From: Scybalousia_A sp045221575
GTDB lineage: Bacteria > Bacteroidota > Bacteroidia > Bacteroidales > P3
Assembly: GCA_045221575.1 (NCBI GenBank)
Contig: JBGUWU010000019.1
Location: 1 to 64,000, forward strand
Length of the DNA stretch: 64,000 bases
Reading direction: 5' to 3'
Notes under the pieces: model-generated
What the model was told of the DNA's origin: nothing
Databases searched by the model: none
The model's input: only the letters and a program-made list of their open reading frames with translations
Position numbers and translations under genes: made by a program
In this document: piece by piece, positions 45,692-54,265 of the stretch
Numbering within the stretch: the stretch's first letter is position 1
Layout: each line of letters starts with the position of its first letter

Positions 45692-46684
45692 ATGATGAAA
45701 GAGCAAGGATTATACCCTTTAAAGTTTATGCCTTTATTCAAAGATAAGATTTGGGGAGGGAACAAGATAAGAGATATAGTTGGTGTGGATTATTCTCCAT
45801 TAAGCAGATGTGGTGAGTTGTGGGTGTTGTCTGCTTTGGAAGGAAACGAAACCGTTGTTGAAAATGGTTTTTTAGCAGAATGCACACTGCCAGAGGTAAT
45901 AGAGATGTATAACGATGAACTATTAGGAGAAGAAAACTTTGACAGATTTTCCACTGACTTCCCTTTGCTTGTCAAGTTGATTGATGCTAACGACAACTTG
46001 TCTATACAAGTACATCCCGATGATGATTATGCTTACAAACACGGCATGGAGAACGGCAAGACTGAGATGTGGTATGTTATGCAGGCCGATGAAGATTCAA
46101 AGATATATGTTGGCTTTAACGAAAAAGAAACAAAAGCGGATATCATCAACAGGCTAAGAAACAAGACTTTCAAAGAAATTATGCATAAAGACACTGTGCA
46201 ACAAGGAGATCTATTCTTCATACCTGCAGGCACAATGCATGCCATTGGCAAAGGTGTTCTCTTGGCAGAGATACAACAAAGCAGCGATGCTACTTTTCGT
46301 CTTTATGATTGGGACAGAGTTGGAGATGATGGCAAACCGAGACAACTACATCTGGAACAAGGCTTAGAGGTTCTTAATCTTGATAAACAAGAAGGTACAG
46401 CCAAAGTTCATTATCACTATCATTTAAACGAAACCAACAACTTGGTTGAATGTCCTTACTTTGTTACAAACATAATGCCTTTAACACAAGGACTAAAGAA
46501 AGACTACTCTAACTCTGACACATTTTATCTTTATTTTTGTGTGGCTGGCAAAGGTTTTGTTAGTTCAATGGGACATCGTATTCCTCTTAGTGCAGGAGAG
46601 ATTTTAATGATACCTGCAATAGCAAAAGATGCTGTCATTGAACCAAGTCCTATGATGGAAATTTTGGAAATAACAATACTATAA
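45692..46684 (+). CDS. manA: Mannose-6-phosphate isomerase, class I
   Basis: The ATG at 45692 gives 330 aa; an upstream TTG at 45662 overlaps the -7 box and is rejected. This zinc cupin enzyme interconverts fructose-6-phosphate and mannose-6-phosphate, feeding GDP-mannose synthesis. Metal-site motifs are SIQVHPDDDYAYKHG with KTEMWYVM, and GTMHAIGKGVLLAEIQQSSD with FRLYDWDR closing the active site. The length is that of the short bacterial class I form. It is followed 31 bases later by mutS, probably on the same transcript. Confidence 0.94.
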   Translation: MMKEQGLYPLKFMPLFKDKIWGGNKIRDIVGVDYSPLSRCGELWVLSALEGNETVVENGFLAECTLPEVIEMYNDELLGEENFDRFSTDFPLLVKLIDANDNLSIQVHPDDDYAYKHGMENGKTEMWYVMQADEDSKIYVGFNEKETKADIINRLRNKTFKEIMHKDTVQQGDLFFIPAGTMHAIGKGVLLAEIQQSSDATFRLYDWDRVGDDGKPRQLHLEQGLEVLNLDKQEGTAKVHYHYHLNETNNLVECPYFVTNIMPLTQGLKKDYSNSDTFYLYFCVAGKGFVSSMGHRIPLSAGEILMIPAIAKDAVIEPSPMMEILEITIL

Positions 46685-46715
46685 ATACTATAAAATCTAT
46701 AAACAAAGTCTTATT

Positions 46716-49355
46716 ATGGCAAGTTCAGAGAAGATAACGCCTTTGATGAAACAATACAACGAAGTAAAGGCACAATACCCAGACACAATACTTTTGTTTA
46801 GGGTCGGAGATTTTTACGAAACATTTGGAGATGACGCCATTGAGACATCAAAAATACTCAATATCGTCCTTACAAAAAGAAGTGCCAACGGTCAAGATAG
46901 ATTAGCTGGCTTCCCTTATCATGCATTAGACAACTATCTGCCTCGTTTTATTCAAGCAGGAAAACGTGTTGCGATATGTGAACAGATGGAAGACCCTAAG
47001 TTCGCTAAAGGTATAGTAAAACGTAGCGTAGAAGAGATAGTAACTCCAGGTATTTCTTACGATTCTGCCATAGAACAACGTTCTCAAAACACTTTTCTCT
47101 GTGCTTTACACAAAAAGAAGAACAATTATGGTGTTGCTTTCATTGATATAAACACAGGCGATTTCTTTGTTTCTGAAGGTGATGAAGTAAATATAGATAA
47201 GTTGATTCAAAACTTTATGCCTAAGGAGATAGTTATCCAGAGACATTATGAAAGAGAATTAGAAAACATTTTACCAAACAATATACTTACTAAGTCATAC
47301 GATGATTGGGTATTCTCCTTAGATTTTGCACAAGACACTTTAGAAGACGTCTTTGGTGTTAGATCTGCCAAAGGTTTTGGAATAGAAGACATGCCTCTTG
47401 CTACTATTGCGGCTGGTTCTGCTCTTTACTATATCAGAGAAACAAATCACAAAGAGTTATCTCATATATGCAACATATCACGTATAGACAACAACGACTT
47501 TGTTTGGATGGATAAATTCACTATTCGCAACCTTGAGCTTATTTCCTCACACAACTCTAACGAAAGCACGCTGTATCATATTCTAAACCGTACCCAAAGC
47601 AATATGGGAGCAAGACTTTTGCAACGGTGGATTGTATTACCATTGAAGAAAAAAGAAGAAATAGAACAAAGACAAAGAATAGTTACCTCTCTTATCTATA
47701 ACGACGAACTAAGAGAAGTAATGAAAGAATGCTTACAACAGATAGGAGATATGGAAAGAATAATATCAAGACTTTCTTTCCACAGAATAACACCTAATGA
47801 GTTGTATCACTTCACCGACATTCTCTTTGCTGTAGAAAAACTAAAAGACTTTATCGCTTCATTAGATAAAGACAAAGACCTGTATCCTGTTTTAGATGAT
47901 TGTAAACAAATGAGAGAATTTATTCTTAAAGCAATAAACTCTGAAGCTCCTAATAATATCGCTAAAGGTAACGCAATCAAACAAGGATTCAATGCTGAGT
48001 TAGATAATTATAGAGATATTACCCTTAACTCTCAAAGCATATTAGATGAGATATGTACAACAGAAGCAGAAAGAACAAAGATACCTTCCTTAAAAATAGG
48101 TTTCAATAATGTCTTTGGTTATTACTTGGAAGTAACCAATACCCATAAAGATAAAGTACCAGAAAATTGGGAAAGAAAGCAGACACTTACTAACGCTGAA
48201 CGATATATCACACCTGAGTTAAAAGAAATAGAGGCTTCTATGCTTTCTGCTCAAGAAAATATATCTGCTTTAGAAAGTAGGCTATACCATGAAGTAATAG
48301 AAGAATGCAAGACATATATAGAACGTCTGCATTCATCTGCTGTGGAATTATCTATATTGGATTGTTTGCTTTCATTTGCTATAGTGGCAATGGACAACGG
48401 ATATACTCGTCCAGAGATTATGGAAAGCGATATTCTACATATTGCTCAAGGAAGACACCCTGTTATTGAAAGAATGTTACCGAAAGGAGAAGAATACGTT
48501 GCTAATGATGTTTATCTCGACACTACAACTCAACAGATAGTAATAATAACAGGTCCTAATATGAGTGGTAAAAGTGCATACCTTAGACAAACTGCCCTAA
48601 TTGTTATAATGGCTCAAATAGGTAGTTATGTTCCAGCAAAACGTTCTCAGATAGGATTAGTAGATAAGATATTCACTCGTGTAGGTGCTTCAGATAATAT
48701 CGCTTCTGGTGAGAGTACTTTCATGGTAGAGATGAACGAAACAGCTTCTATACTTAATAATCTTTCACCTCATTCTCTTATCCTTTTAGATGAGATAGGA
48801 AGAGGAACATCAACATACGACGGAGTTTCCATTGCTTGGGGCATTGCATCTTATCTACACAACCACAAACATAGAGCAAAGGTTTTGTTTGCAACACACT
48901 ATCACGAGCTTATCGCTATGGAGCAGAACTTTGAAAGAATCAAAAACTATCACATAACAGTAAAAGAATTAGGTTCTAAGATAATATTCATAAGAAAGAT
49001 AGCCAAGGGAGGCTCTTCTCAGAGTTTTGGTATTCATGTTGCTCGTCTTGCTGGTGTTCCTAAAGAAGTACTCTCTATTGCTAATGATATGCTGACATCT
49101 TTGGAAGAAAGTCGTTCTGACTCCCTGCAACTTGGAATAGATGAGGGGGAAAACACTAACAAAATAAAGAAAAAAGAGCTAAATGAAAGAAAAAAACAAG
49201 CTATAGAGAGTTTTCAAACAAGTTTTATTCAACTAAATGATCCTATCCTTGAAGAAATCAAAGAAGATATTTTAAACACTGATATAGAAAATCTTACACC
49301 TATTCAAGCACTCAATAAACTAAATGACATAAAAAAAATAATTCAAAAAGTTTAG
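46716..49355 (+). CDS. mutS: DNA mismatch repair protein MutS
   Basis: An 879-aa protein of full length. The mismatch-reading motif F33-Y-E35 lies in LLFRVGDFYETF, and connector, core and clamp domains follow. The ATPase domain has Walker A GPNMSGKS at about 613-620, ASDNIASGESTFMVEM, the Walker B region LILLDEIGRGTSTYDG and FATHYHEL. A C-terminal helix-turn-helix dimerisation region closes it. MutS recognises mismatches and recruits MutL, which is not in this window. The frame is intact, giving no sign of a mutator state. Confidence 0.98.
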   Translation: MASSEKITPLMKQYNEVKAQYPDTILLFRVGDFYETFGDDAIETSKILNIVLTKRSANGQDRLAGFPYHALDNYLPRFIQAGKRVAICEQMEDPKFAKGIVKRSVEEIVTPGISYDSAIEQRSQNTFLCALHKKKNNYGVAFIDINTGDFFVSEGDEVNIDKLIQNFMPKEIVIQRHYERELENILPNNILTKSYDDWVFSLDFAQDTLEDVFGVRSAKGFGIEDMPLATIAAGSALYYIRETNHKELSHICNISRIDNNDFVWMDKFTIRNLELISSHNSNESTLYHILNRTQSNMGARLLQRWIVLPLKKKEEIEQRQRIVTSLIYNDELREVMKECLQQIGDMERIISRLSFHRITPNELYHFTDILFAVEKLKDFIASLDKDKDLYPVLDDCKQMREFILKAINSEAPNNIAKGNAIKQGFNAELDNYRDITLNSQSILDEICTTEAERTKIPSLKIGFNNVFGYYLEVTNTHKDKVPENWERKQTLTNAERYITPELKEIEASMLSAQENISALESRLYHEVIEECKTYIERLHSSAVELSILDCLLSFAIVAMDNGYTRPEIMESDILHIAQGRHPVIERMLPKGEEYVANDVYLDTTTQQIVIITGPNMSGKSAYLRQTALIVIMAQIGSYVPAKRSQIGLVDKIFTRVGASDNIASGESTFMVEMNETASILNNLSPHSLILLDEIGRGTSTYDGVSIAWGIASYLHNHKHRAKVLFATHYHELIAMEQNFERIKNYHITVKELGSKIIFIRKIAKGGSSQSFGIHVARLAGVPKEVLSIANDMLTSLEESRSDSLQLGIDEGENTNKIKKKELNERKKQAIESFQTSFIQLNDPILEEIKEDILNTDIENLTPIQALNKLNDIKKIIQKV

Positions 49356-49361
49356 AAAAAA

Positions 49362-49393
49362 TTTGGTTATTATTTTTTTTCATACTATTTTTG
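49362..49393 (+). promoter_or_regulatory. Promoter upstream of the tRNA-Gly leader
   Basis: TTTG (49362-49365), 20 bases, TATTTTTG (49386-49393). The same layout (TTTG-20-TAATTTTG) precedes tRNA-Phe. The tRNA-Gly gene starts 153 bases beyond the -7 box, so a long leader is implied. Confidence 0.75.
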
Positions 49394-49420
49394 CAACGTC
49401 AAATTCAAAGGGGGCTGAAC

Positions 49421-49520
49421 TGATGAGGAAAGCGTCTAAGAATAGATAGAGTGAGAGAGGGGGAGAGAAGAGGCGGAGATGTTGCGGAAAGGAGATAAGG
49501 AAGAGATTGTGGAGCGGAAG
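49421..49520 (+). other. Purine-rich, GC-elevated leader of the tRNA-Gly transcript
   Basis: On the plus strand 81 of these 100 bases are A or G, and G content is far above the surrounding AT-rich sequence. It lies between a strong promoter and tRNA-Gly and would be transcribed. Only short open frames are present (the longest from an ATG is 26 codons, running into the tRNA), and I see no stable fold because pyrimidine partners are scarce. Its role is unknown. Confidence 0.55.
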
Positions 49521-49546
49521 TTTCTTTTGAAGATGATGTTTAAAAT

Positions 49547-49619
49547 GCGGGCATAGCTCAGTTGGTAGAGCGCAACCTTGCCAAGGTTGAGGTCGCGAGT
49601 CCGAGTCTCGTTGCCCGCT
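49547..49619 (+). tRNA. tRNA-Gly (GCC anticodon)
   Basis: A 73-base cloverleaf. The acceptor stem GCGGGCA pairs with TGCCCGC, the discriminator is T, the D-arm reads AGCTCAGTTGGTAGAGC, and the anticodon loop TTGCCAA sits between CAACC and GGTTG. The 3' CCA is not encoded. Confidence 0.95.
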
Positions 49620-49761
49620 CTTTTTTTTTTACATGCAAGAGTTCTTAATACATAAAGCAAAAGAAAACAAGTTAGATTGAAGCAACTTATTGATAGAACA
49701 AAATCTTTATAAGATTGAAGTTGCAAGTCAAAATTTAGTTTTCAGCTTAAAAAGACACGAT

Positions 49762-49845
49762 GCCATGGTGGTGGAATGGTAGACACGAGGGACTTAAAAT
49801 CCCTTGAACAATGCGTTCGTGTGGGTTCAAGTCCCACCCGTGGTA
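49762..49845 (+). tRNA. tRNA-Leu (TAA anticodon)
   Basis: An 84-base class II tRNA. The acceptor GCCATGG pairs with CCGTGGT (including G-T pairs) and is followed by discriminator A. The anticodon loop CTTAAAA lies between AGGGA and TCCCT. A long variable arm (TTGAACAATGCGTTCGT) and the T-arm GTGGGTTCAAGTCCCAC complete it. CCA is not encoded. It reads UUA, a frequent codon in this AT-rich genome. Confidence 0.93.
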
Positions 49846-49883
49846 CTCCTTTTTTAAAGTTTTTACTATAATCATATTGTTTG

Positions 49884-49916
49884 CTAATGTTTTTAACAAA
49901 ACATTAGTTTTTTTTG
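49884..49916 (+). terminator. Terminator of the tRNA-Gly/tRNA-Leu transcript
   Basis: A 10-bp stem, CTAATGTTTT (49884-49893) and AAAACATTAG (49898-49907), with a 4-base loop and then eight T residues. Confidence 0.88.
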
Positions 49917-49940
49917 TTTATTACCTAACATAAATACAAT

Positions 49941-49985
49941 AAAAATAAAATACCTCCCTTGAATCCAAGAGAGGTGTTTTATTTT
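49941..49985 (-). terminator. Terminator of tsaB-trmB
   Basis: A long stem pairs AATAAAATACCTC and CTTG with CAAG and GAGGTGTTTTATT around a 4-base loop, with one mismatch and a G-T pair. On the minus strand it is followed by a T-run. It begins right after the trmB stop codon. Confidence 0.8.
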
Positions 49986-49987
49986 AT

Positions 49988-50647
49988 TCACAACTGAAAC
50001 TTTATATATTTTATTTTCTTACCTTCTTTGAGATACATCTTTTCGTAAAACGTCTGAATATCTTTTACGTCATCTTCTAAATCTGTTCCATATAAGTCAT
50101 TACTTTCAAAAAGAATAGTATGATTTTCTTGTTTTAACATCTCTGATGTGTATTCATAAAGCTCTGTACTATCTGTTTTAAGATGAAGGATACCATCAGA
50201 CTTTATAACCTTTGCATATCTTTCTAAGAAACGCGGACAAGTAAGTCTTCTGTTTTCATTCTTCAACTGAGGATCACAGAAAGTGATCCATATCTCATCA
50301 ACCTCATCTTTATCAAAAAGTTTTTCCAGCATTTGAATTTGACAACGCAAGAAAGCAACATTATTCATCTTATTCTCAAAAGCAGTCTTGCAACCTCGCC
50401 AAAGTCTTGCTCCTTTAATATCTATACCTATAAAGTTTTTGTTTGTATACTTCTCTCCCAAACCAACAGTATATTCTCCCTTACCACAACCAAGTTCCAA
50501 AACAATAGGATTATCATTTTTAAAATACTCCTCTCTCCACTTGCCTTTAAGAAAAAAGTCTTTATCCTTTAATTGTTCAAAACCTACCTGAAAAAGATTG
50601 TCAAAAGTAAGGTTCTCAGCAAATCTCTCTAACTTATTCTTACCCAT
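49988..50647 (-). CDS. trmB: tRNA (guanine-N7-)-methyltransferase
   Basis: A 219-aa SAM-dependent enzyme that methylates G46 of tRNA. Motif I is VLELGCGKGEYTVGLG; FIGIDIKGARLWRG follows, and the TrmB-specific region is ITFCDPQLKNENRRLTCPRFL, where the usual FPDP is FCDP. The C-terminal LHLKTDSTELYEYT is typical. It lies 16 bases after tsaB, pairing two tRNA modification genes close to a tRNA cluster. Confidence 0.94.
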   Translation of the reverse strand: MGKNKLERFAENLTFDNLFQVGFEQLKDKDFFLKGKWREEYFKNDNPIVLELGCGKGEYTVGLGEKYTNKNFIGIDIKGARLWRGCKTAFENKMNNVAFLRCQIQMLEKLFDKDEVDEIWITFCDPQLKNENRRLTCPRFLERYAKVIKSDGILHLKTDSTELYEYTSEMLKQENHTILFESNDLYGTDLEDDVKDIQTFYEKMYLKEGKKIKYIKFQL

Positions 50648-50663
50648 AATTATTTTCTATATC

Positions 50664-51362
50664 TTAATATAAGCCTTTGATTGTTGATTTTTTAGCAATA
50701 AAATCTTTTAAGTAATAAGGCTCAAAATATGCTCTATCTTCAAAATCTCCTTTTTTATATTTTTGAAAAGCTATAGCACCCATGTACTTCGCATTTAAAG
50801 TCAAACTTCCATCAAAAACATAAATATCATTATTCAATACTTGTCTGCATTTTTCTGCACCATCTCCTGCGACTATTATCTTTCTATCCTTATGATACAT
50901 TTCATATATATCACTCTCAATTATATCTGCTGAAATATCTTTTAGAATATTCAACTCTTCATCATAAATAGCAGAATATACTTCCATTCTTCTCGCATCT
51001 ATCATAGGAAGATAATAACTCTTAGGATACTTCTGTTTAGATTCAAAAGCAATCAAAAGCAAAGTATCAACAGAAATCAAAGGAATATTCAGTCCATACG
51101 CTAAACCTTTTGCAGAAGAAACTCCTATTCTAAGACCTGTATAAGAACCTGGTCCTTTGCTAACAGCTATAGCATTCAAATCTTTTCTTATATCCCCGTC
51201 ATAGTCTGAGAATATCCCTTCAATAAGCAAAGACAACATTTGAGAGTGTGAGTTCGGTTCTTTGCTCTCTTTATACAACAACAGATTTTCTCCTTTAGAA
51301 AGAGAAACTGAACAAATGCCCGTTGCTGTTTCTATGTTTAGTATTATTGGTTCTTGTGTCAT
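50664..51362 (-). CDS. tsaB: tRNA threonylcarbamoyladenosine biosynthesis protein TsaB
   Basis: A 232-aa protein of the ASKHA-fold TsaB family, partner of TsaD and TsaE in making t6A37 in tRNAs. Landmarks are ILNIETATGICSVSLSKG at the N-terminus, the SHSQMLSLLIEGIF region, AVSKGPGSYTGLRIGVSSAKGLAYG, and PMIDARRMEVYSA. Length is normal. It precedes trmB by 16 bases; a hairpin directly upstream ends the previous operon. Confidence 0.93.
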   Translation of the reverse strand: MTQEPIILNIETATGICSVSLSKGENLLLYKESKEPNSHSQMLSLLIEGIFSDYDGDIRKDLNAIAVSKGPGSYTGLRIGVSSAKGLAYGLNIPLISVDTLLLIAFESKQKYPKSYYLPMIDARRMEVYSAIYDEELNILKDISADIIESDIYEMYHKDRKIIVAGDGAEKCRQVLNNDIYVFDGSLTLNAKYMGAIAFQKYKKGDFEDRAYFEPYYLKDFIAKKSTIKGLY

Positions 51363-51363
51363 A

Positions 51364-51409
51364 AAGAAAAAAAATAACTATGCCATACTAAAAAGCACAG
51401 CATAGTTAT
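51364..51409 (-). terminator. Terminator of the S9 peptidase-DUF3127 operon
   Basis: A 10-bp stem, ATAACTATGC (51374-51383) and GCATAGTTAT (51400-51409), with a 16-base loop. The A-run on its left gives a T-run on the minus strand. It lies between the DUF3127 stop and the tsaB start. Confidence 0.82.
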
Positions 51410-51423
51410 CATTTGTTGTTTAA

Positions 51424-51897
51424 TTAGAATGGTAAATCGTTTTCTGGATCGTCTTCCATCATAGGTTCTTGCTCTATATTGCCTCCTGTTCCTTGTGGCT
51501 GTGCTGATGTTTGTACTGGAGCAGGACCTGCATTAGGTGCTTGTTGATAAGTACCACTTGACATTGGAGGTTGTTGAGCAGATGGTCCATATTGTGCATT
51601 AGGTGTATTTCCATTAAGATTAGAAACAAAAGCACCTATATTTCTACATCTGCAGTCAGTATACCATCTTCCATTATATTCTCTTGATTCTATTTCAAAC
51701 GTAACTTGAATAGTATCTCCTATTCTAATAGATTTAAGTGTAGCAAGCATATCTTCTCCCCAAGTAGAGAAAGCTATACTTCTTGGAAATGAAGATTCTA
51801 TTAAATCTATTACAAATCCTCCTCTAACCCAAGGACCTCTTGCTGACTCTCCCCTTGTTTCTGGGAGTACCATTCTTAATTTTCCTATTACATCCAT
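51424..51897 (-). CDS. DUF3127 protein with SSB-like acidic tail
   Basis: A 157-aa protein. Residues 1 to about 90 match the DUF3127 family: VIGKLRMVLPETRGESARG, WVRGGFVIDLIESSFPRSIAF, and a beta-rich stretch with GDTIQVTFEIESREYNGRWYTD, plausibly an OB-like barrel. Then comes a disordered Pro/Gln/Gly/Ala/Asn-rich linker (about 92-140) and an acidic tip, EDDPENDLPF. The three-part plan (beta barrel, low-complexity linker, acidic tip ending PF) is that of single-stranded DNA-binding protein SSB. The function is unknown; DNA binding and partner recruitment are inferences. It lies 27 bases after the S9 peptidase gene. Confidence 0.82.
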   Translation of the reverse strand: MDVIGKLRMVLPETRGESARGPWVRGGFVIDLIESSFPRSIAFSTWGEDMLATLKSIRIGDTIQVTFEIESREYNGRWYTDCRCRNIGAFVSNLNGNTPNAQYGPSAQQPPMSSGTYQQAPNAGPAPVQTSAQPQGTGGNIEQEPMMEDDPENDLPF

Positions 51898-51924
51898 TTT
51901 ATATTATTTTTATTTATTACTTAA

Positions 51925-54075
51925 TTACTTTCTATTATTCATCTGCTCTGCAAAAGCTTTTTCTTTGTTTGTCATTCGTTTTGCAGCAGGAGAATTTGGT
52001 TTAAGCCATTTATCTAACCAATCAAAGAAGTTTCTTTGCCAAAGTATTCCGTTTTGTGGTCTAAGAACCCAATGTGTTTCATCAGGGAAATAAAGATAAC
52101 GTGCAGGAATATCTAAATTAACAGCAGCATTATAAGCAGCCATACCTTGAGAAGCAACTATACGAAAATCAAACTCAGAATGTATTACAAGCAAAGGAGT
52201 ATTCCATTTAGTTACAAACTTATGAGGAGAGTTCGCATAAGACTTTTGAACCTTAGGATCCTTACTCCAATAAGGGCCACCCAAGTCCCAATTAACAAAC
52301 CACATCTCTTCTGTTTCTAAGTATTGCTGTTCAAGATTAAACATACCGTTGTGAGCTATAAATGCTTTAAATCTATTGTCATGATGTCCTGCAAGCCAAT
52401 ACACAGAAAAACCTCCAAAACTTGCACCTACAGCACCTCTATGGTCTTTATCTACATAGCTTTCTTTACTTATTTCATCTATAGCTGTAAGATAATCTTT
52501 CATACATTGACCGCCATAATCTCCACTAATTTGTTCATTCCATGCTTGTCCAAATCCTGGTAATCCTCTACGGTTTGGAGCAACAATAATATAACCATTA
52601 GCAGCCATTATAGAGAAATTCCATCTGTATGACCAGAATTGAGAAACAGTGCTTTGAGGACCACCTTCACAATAAAGCAAAGTTGGATATTTCTTTGTAG
52701 AATCAAAATCTGGTGGATAAATAACCCAAGTGTGTAAATCTTTTCCGTCTGTTGCCTTTAAAACTCTTTCTTCAACCTTACCCCATTTAACTTTTGCCAT
52801 CAAATCATCATTAGTTGTAGAAATCTTTTGCTCTTTACCTGTTTTTTCATCAACAGACCATATTTCTATAGGATGAAGCATAGACATTTGTGTTGCTATC
52901 AATCTATCTTTAGCAAGCATAACAGATGTATAGTCTGCATTCTCTTTTGTCAATTGCTTAATAGATTTATCTGCAATGCTCATCTTATATATATTATCTC
53001 TTCCTTGATAATCTGAGATAAAGTACATTGATTTATTATCTGGAGTAAAACGTATTCCATTTGCATTTTGATCAAAATTCTCTGTCATATAAGTAACTCT
53101 ACCTGTAGTTAAATCACAAAGCATAAGACGTATTTTATCTGCTTCATATCCATCTCTTTCCATACTTTCCCAAGCAATCATTTTACCATCAGGAGAGAAT
53201 ACAGGATTTTGATCATATCCCATCATATCATGAGACAAGTTTTTAACTTGCTTTGTTGCTATATCATATAAGAAAATATCTGAATTGGTAGAATAAGCGT
53301 AATCCTTACCTGTTTTTTTTCTGCAAGTGTAAGCTATTTTTTTGCTATCAGGAGAAAAAGCAAGTTGTTCCATTCCTCCCCAAGGACGCATAGGAGATTC
53401 AAACTCTGTTCCTTCTAAAAGATTAACACCTTCTTTTACTGTGTTCCCATCAAATTCAGCAACAAAAGGTTGAGGAACATTATCTACCCAATTATCCCAA
53501 TGTCTATACATAAGGTCATCATTAACTCTTCCTGTGGTTTTGTCTAAACCTTCTTTTAAATAAGCATATTTATCTTTCTTCGCTATACCTCTAACATAAA
53601 GTATTTTTGTTCCATCTGGAGAATAAGCGAAACCTTCCAAATCACCTTCTTTAAAATCTGAAATCTTTTTTCTATTAGAACCATCAAGATTCATTTCCCA
53701 GATATTTACGTTATCTTCTTCTGCATAGATAAATCCAATTTTATCTCCTTTTGGATTAAAAATAACATTAAACTCTGAGTTTTTTGTCTCCGTAAGACGT
53801 TGAACATTCTTACCATCTTTGTCCATAATATAGACATCTGCATTACCTTTGTTTTGTTCTACAGAGTAATAAGTAACGGTATAAAGAACTTTTTCACCAT
53901 CAGGAGAAACTGACACATCTCCAATTCTTCCAAAAGCCCATAAAACTTCTGGTGAAAGCATACCGTTCTTTACTTCAACTTGAGGTTTATCAATAATGTC
54001 TTTGTCTTTTGTTTTTTGTTGGCAAGAAGCAAATACCATAGCTGCCAAGCCAATCGCCAATAATACTTTTTTCAT
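51925..54075 (-). CDS. S9 family peptidase (DPP-IV-like lipoprotein)
   Basis: A 716-aa serine peptidase of the prolyl oligopeptidase/dipeptidyl peptidase clan, probably releasing short peptides from oligopeptides in the periplasm. The N-terminus is a lipoprotein signal (MKKVLLAIGLAAMVFASC, Cys at about 18). Residues about 45-440 form a beta-propeller with repeated SPDGxKI motifs. The C-terminal hydrolase domain holds the triad S552 (GASFGGF), D636 (HSEFDFRI) and H668 (DETHW). Peptides it makes could be imported by the POT transporter at 33.1-34.6 kb, which is inference. Confidence 0.92.
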   Translation of the reverse strand: MKKVLLAIGLAAMVFASCQQKTKDKDIIDKPQVEVKNGMLSPEVLWAFGRIGDVSVSPDGEKVLYTVTYYSVEQNKGNADVYIMDKDGKNVQRLTETKNSEFNVIFNPKGDKIGFIYAEEDNVNIWEMNLDGSNRKKISDFKEGDLEGFAYSPDGTKILYVRGIAKKDKYAYLKEGLDKTTGRVNDDLMYRHWDNWVDNVPQPFVAEFDGNTVKEGVNLLEGTEFESPMRPWGGMEQLAFSPDSKKIAYTCRKKTGKDYAYSTNSDIFLYDIATKQVKNLSHDMMGYDQNPVFSPDGKMIAWESMERDGYEADKIRLMLCDLTTGRVTYMTENFDQNANGIRFTPDNKSMYFISDYQGRDNIYKMSIADKSIKQLTKENADYTSVMLAKDRLIATQMSMLHPIEIWSVDEKTGKEQKISTTNDDLMAKVKWGKVEERVLKATDGKDLHTWVIYPPDFDSTKKYPTLLYCEGGPQSTVSQFWSYRWNFSIMAANGYIIVAPNRRGLPGFGQAWNEQISGDYGGQCMKDYLTAIDEISKESYVDKDHRGAVGASFGGFSVYWLAGHHDNRFKAFIAHNGMFNLEQQYLETEEMWFVNWDLGGPYWSKDPKVQKSYANSPHKFVTKWNTPLLVIHSEFDFRIVASQGMAAYNAAVNLDIPARYLYFPDETHWVLRPQNGILWQRNFFDWLDKWLKPNSPAAKRMTNKEKAFAEQMNNRK

Positions 54076-54106
54076 ATCTTAGTTCTTTTTATTATTTTCC
54101 TACTTG

Positions 54107-54114
54107 CAAAAATA
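54107..54114 (-). promoter_or_regulatory. -7 box of the S9 peptidase gene
   Basis: CAAAAATA on the plus strand reads TATTTTTG on the minus strand, 31 bases before the ATG at 54075. Confidence 0.6.
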
Positions 54115-54206
54115 CACATTTTATATTAAATGATAAAATATTCTTATCATTTTTATAAAGAACTTTAACTAAGTTTTATTGTATAGCAATACCGTTCAAG
54201 TAAGGA

Positions 54207-54242
54207 CAAAAAAAAAGCAGTCAATTTAATGGGACTGCTTTT
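54207..54242 (-). terminator. Terminator of the 55-aa lipoprotein gene
   Basis: A 10-bp stem, AAAAGCAGTC (54213-54222) and GACTGCTTTT (54233-54242), with a T-run on the minus strand. It lies 23 bases past the stop codon at 54266. Confidence 0.88.
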
Positions 54243-54265
54243 AATTAATCGCTTGTCTAACTGAA

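Noticed and set aside
49479..49559. A 26-codon open frame (MLRKGDKEEIVERKF...) in the tRNA-Gly leader
   Set aside because: It ends inside the tRNA and its charged composition follows from the purine-rich sequence; there is no independent support.
49436..49726. A 96-aa minus-strand open frame over tRNA-Gly
   Set aside because: It is antisense to the tRNA gene and its leader; the tRNA is unambiguous and the frame has no promoter.
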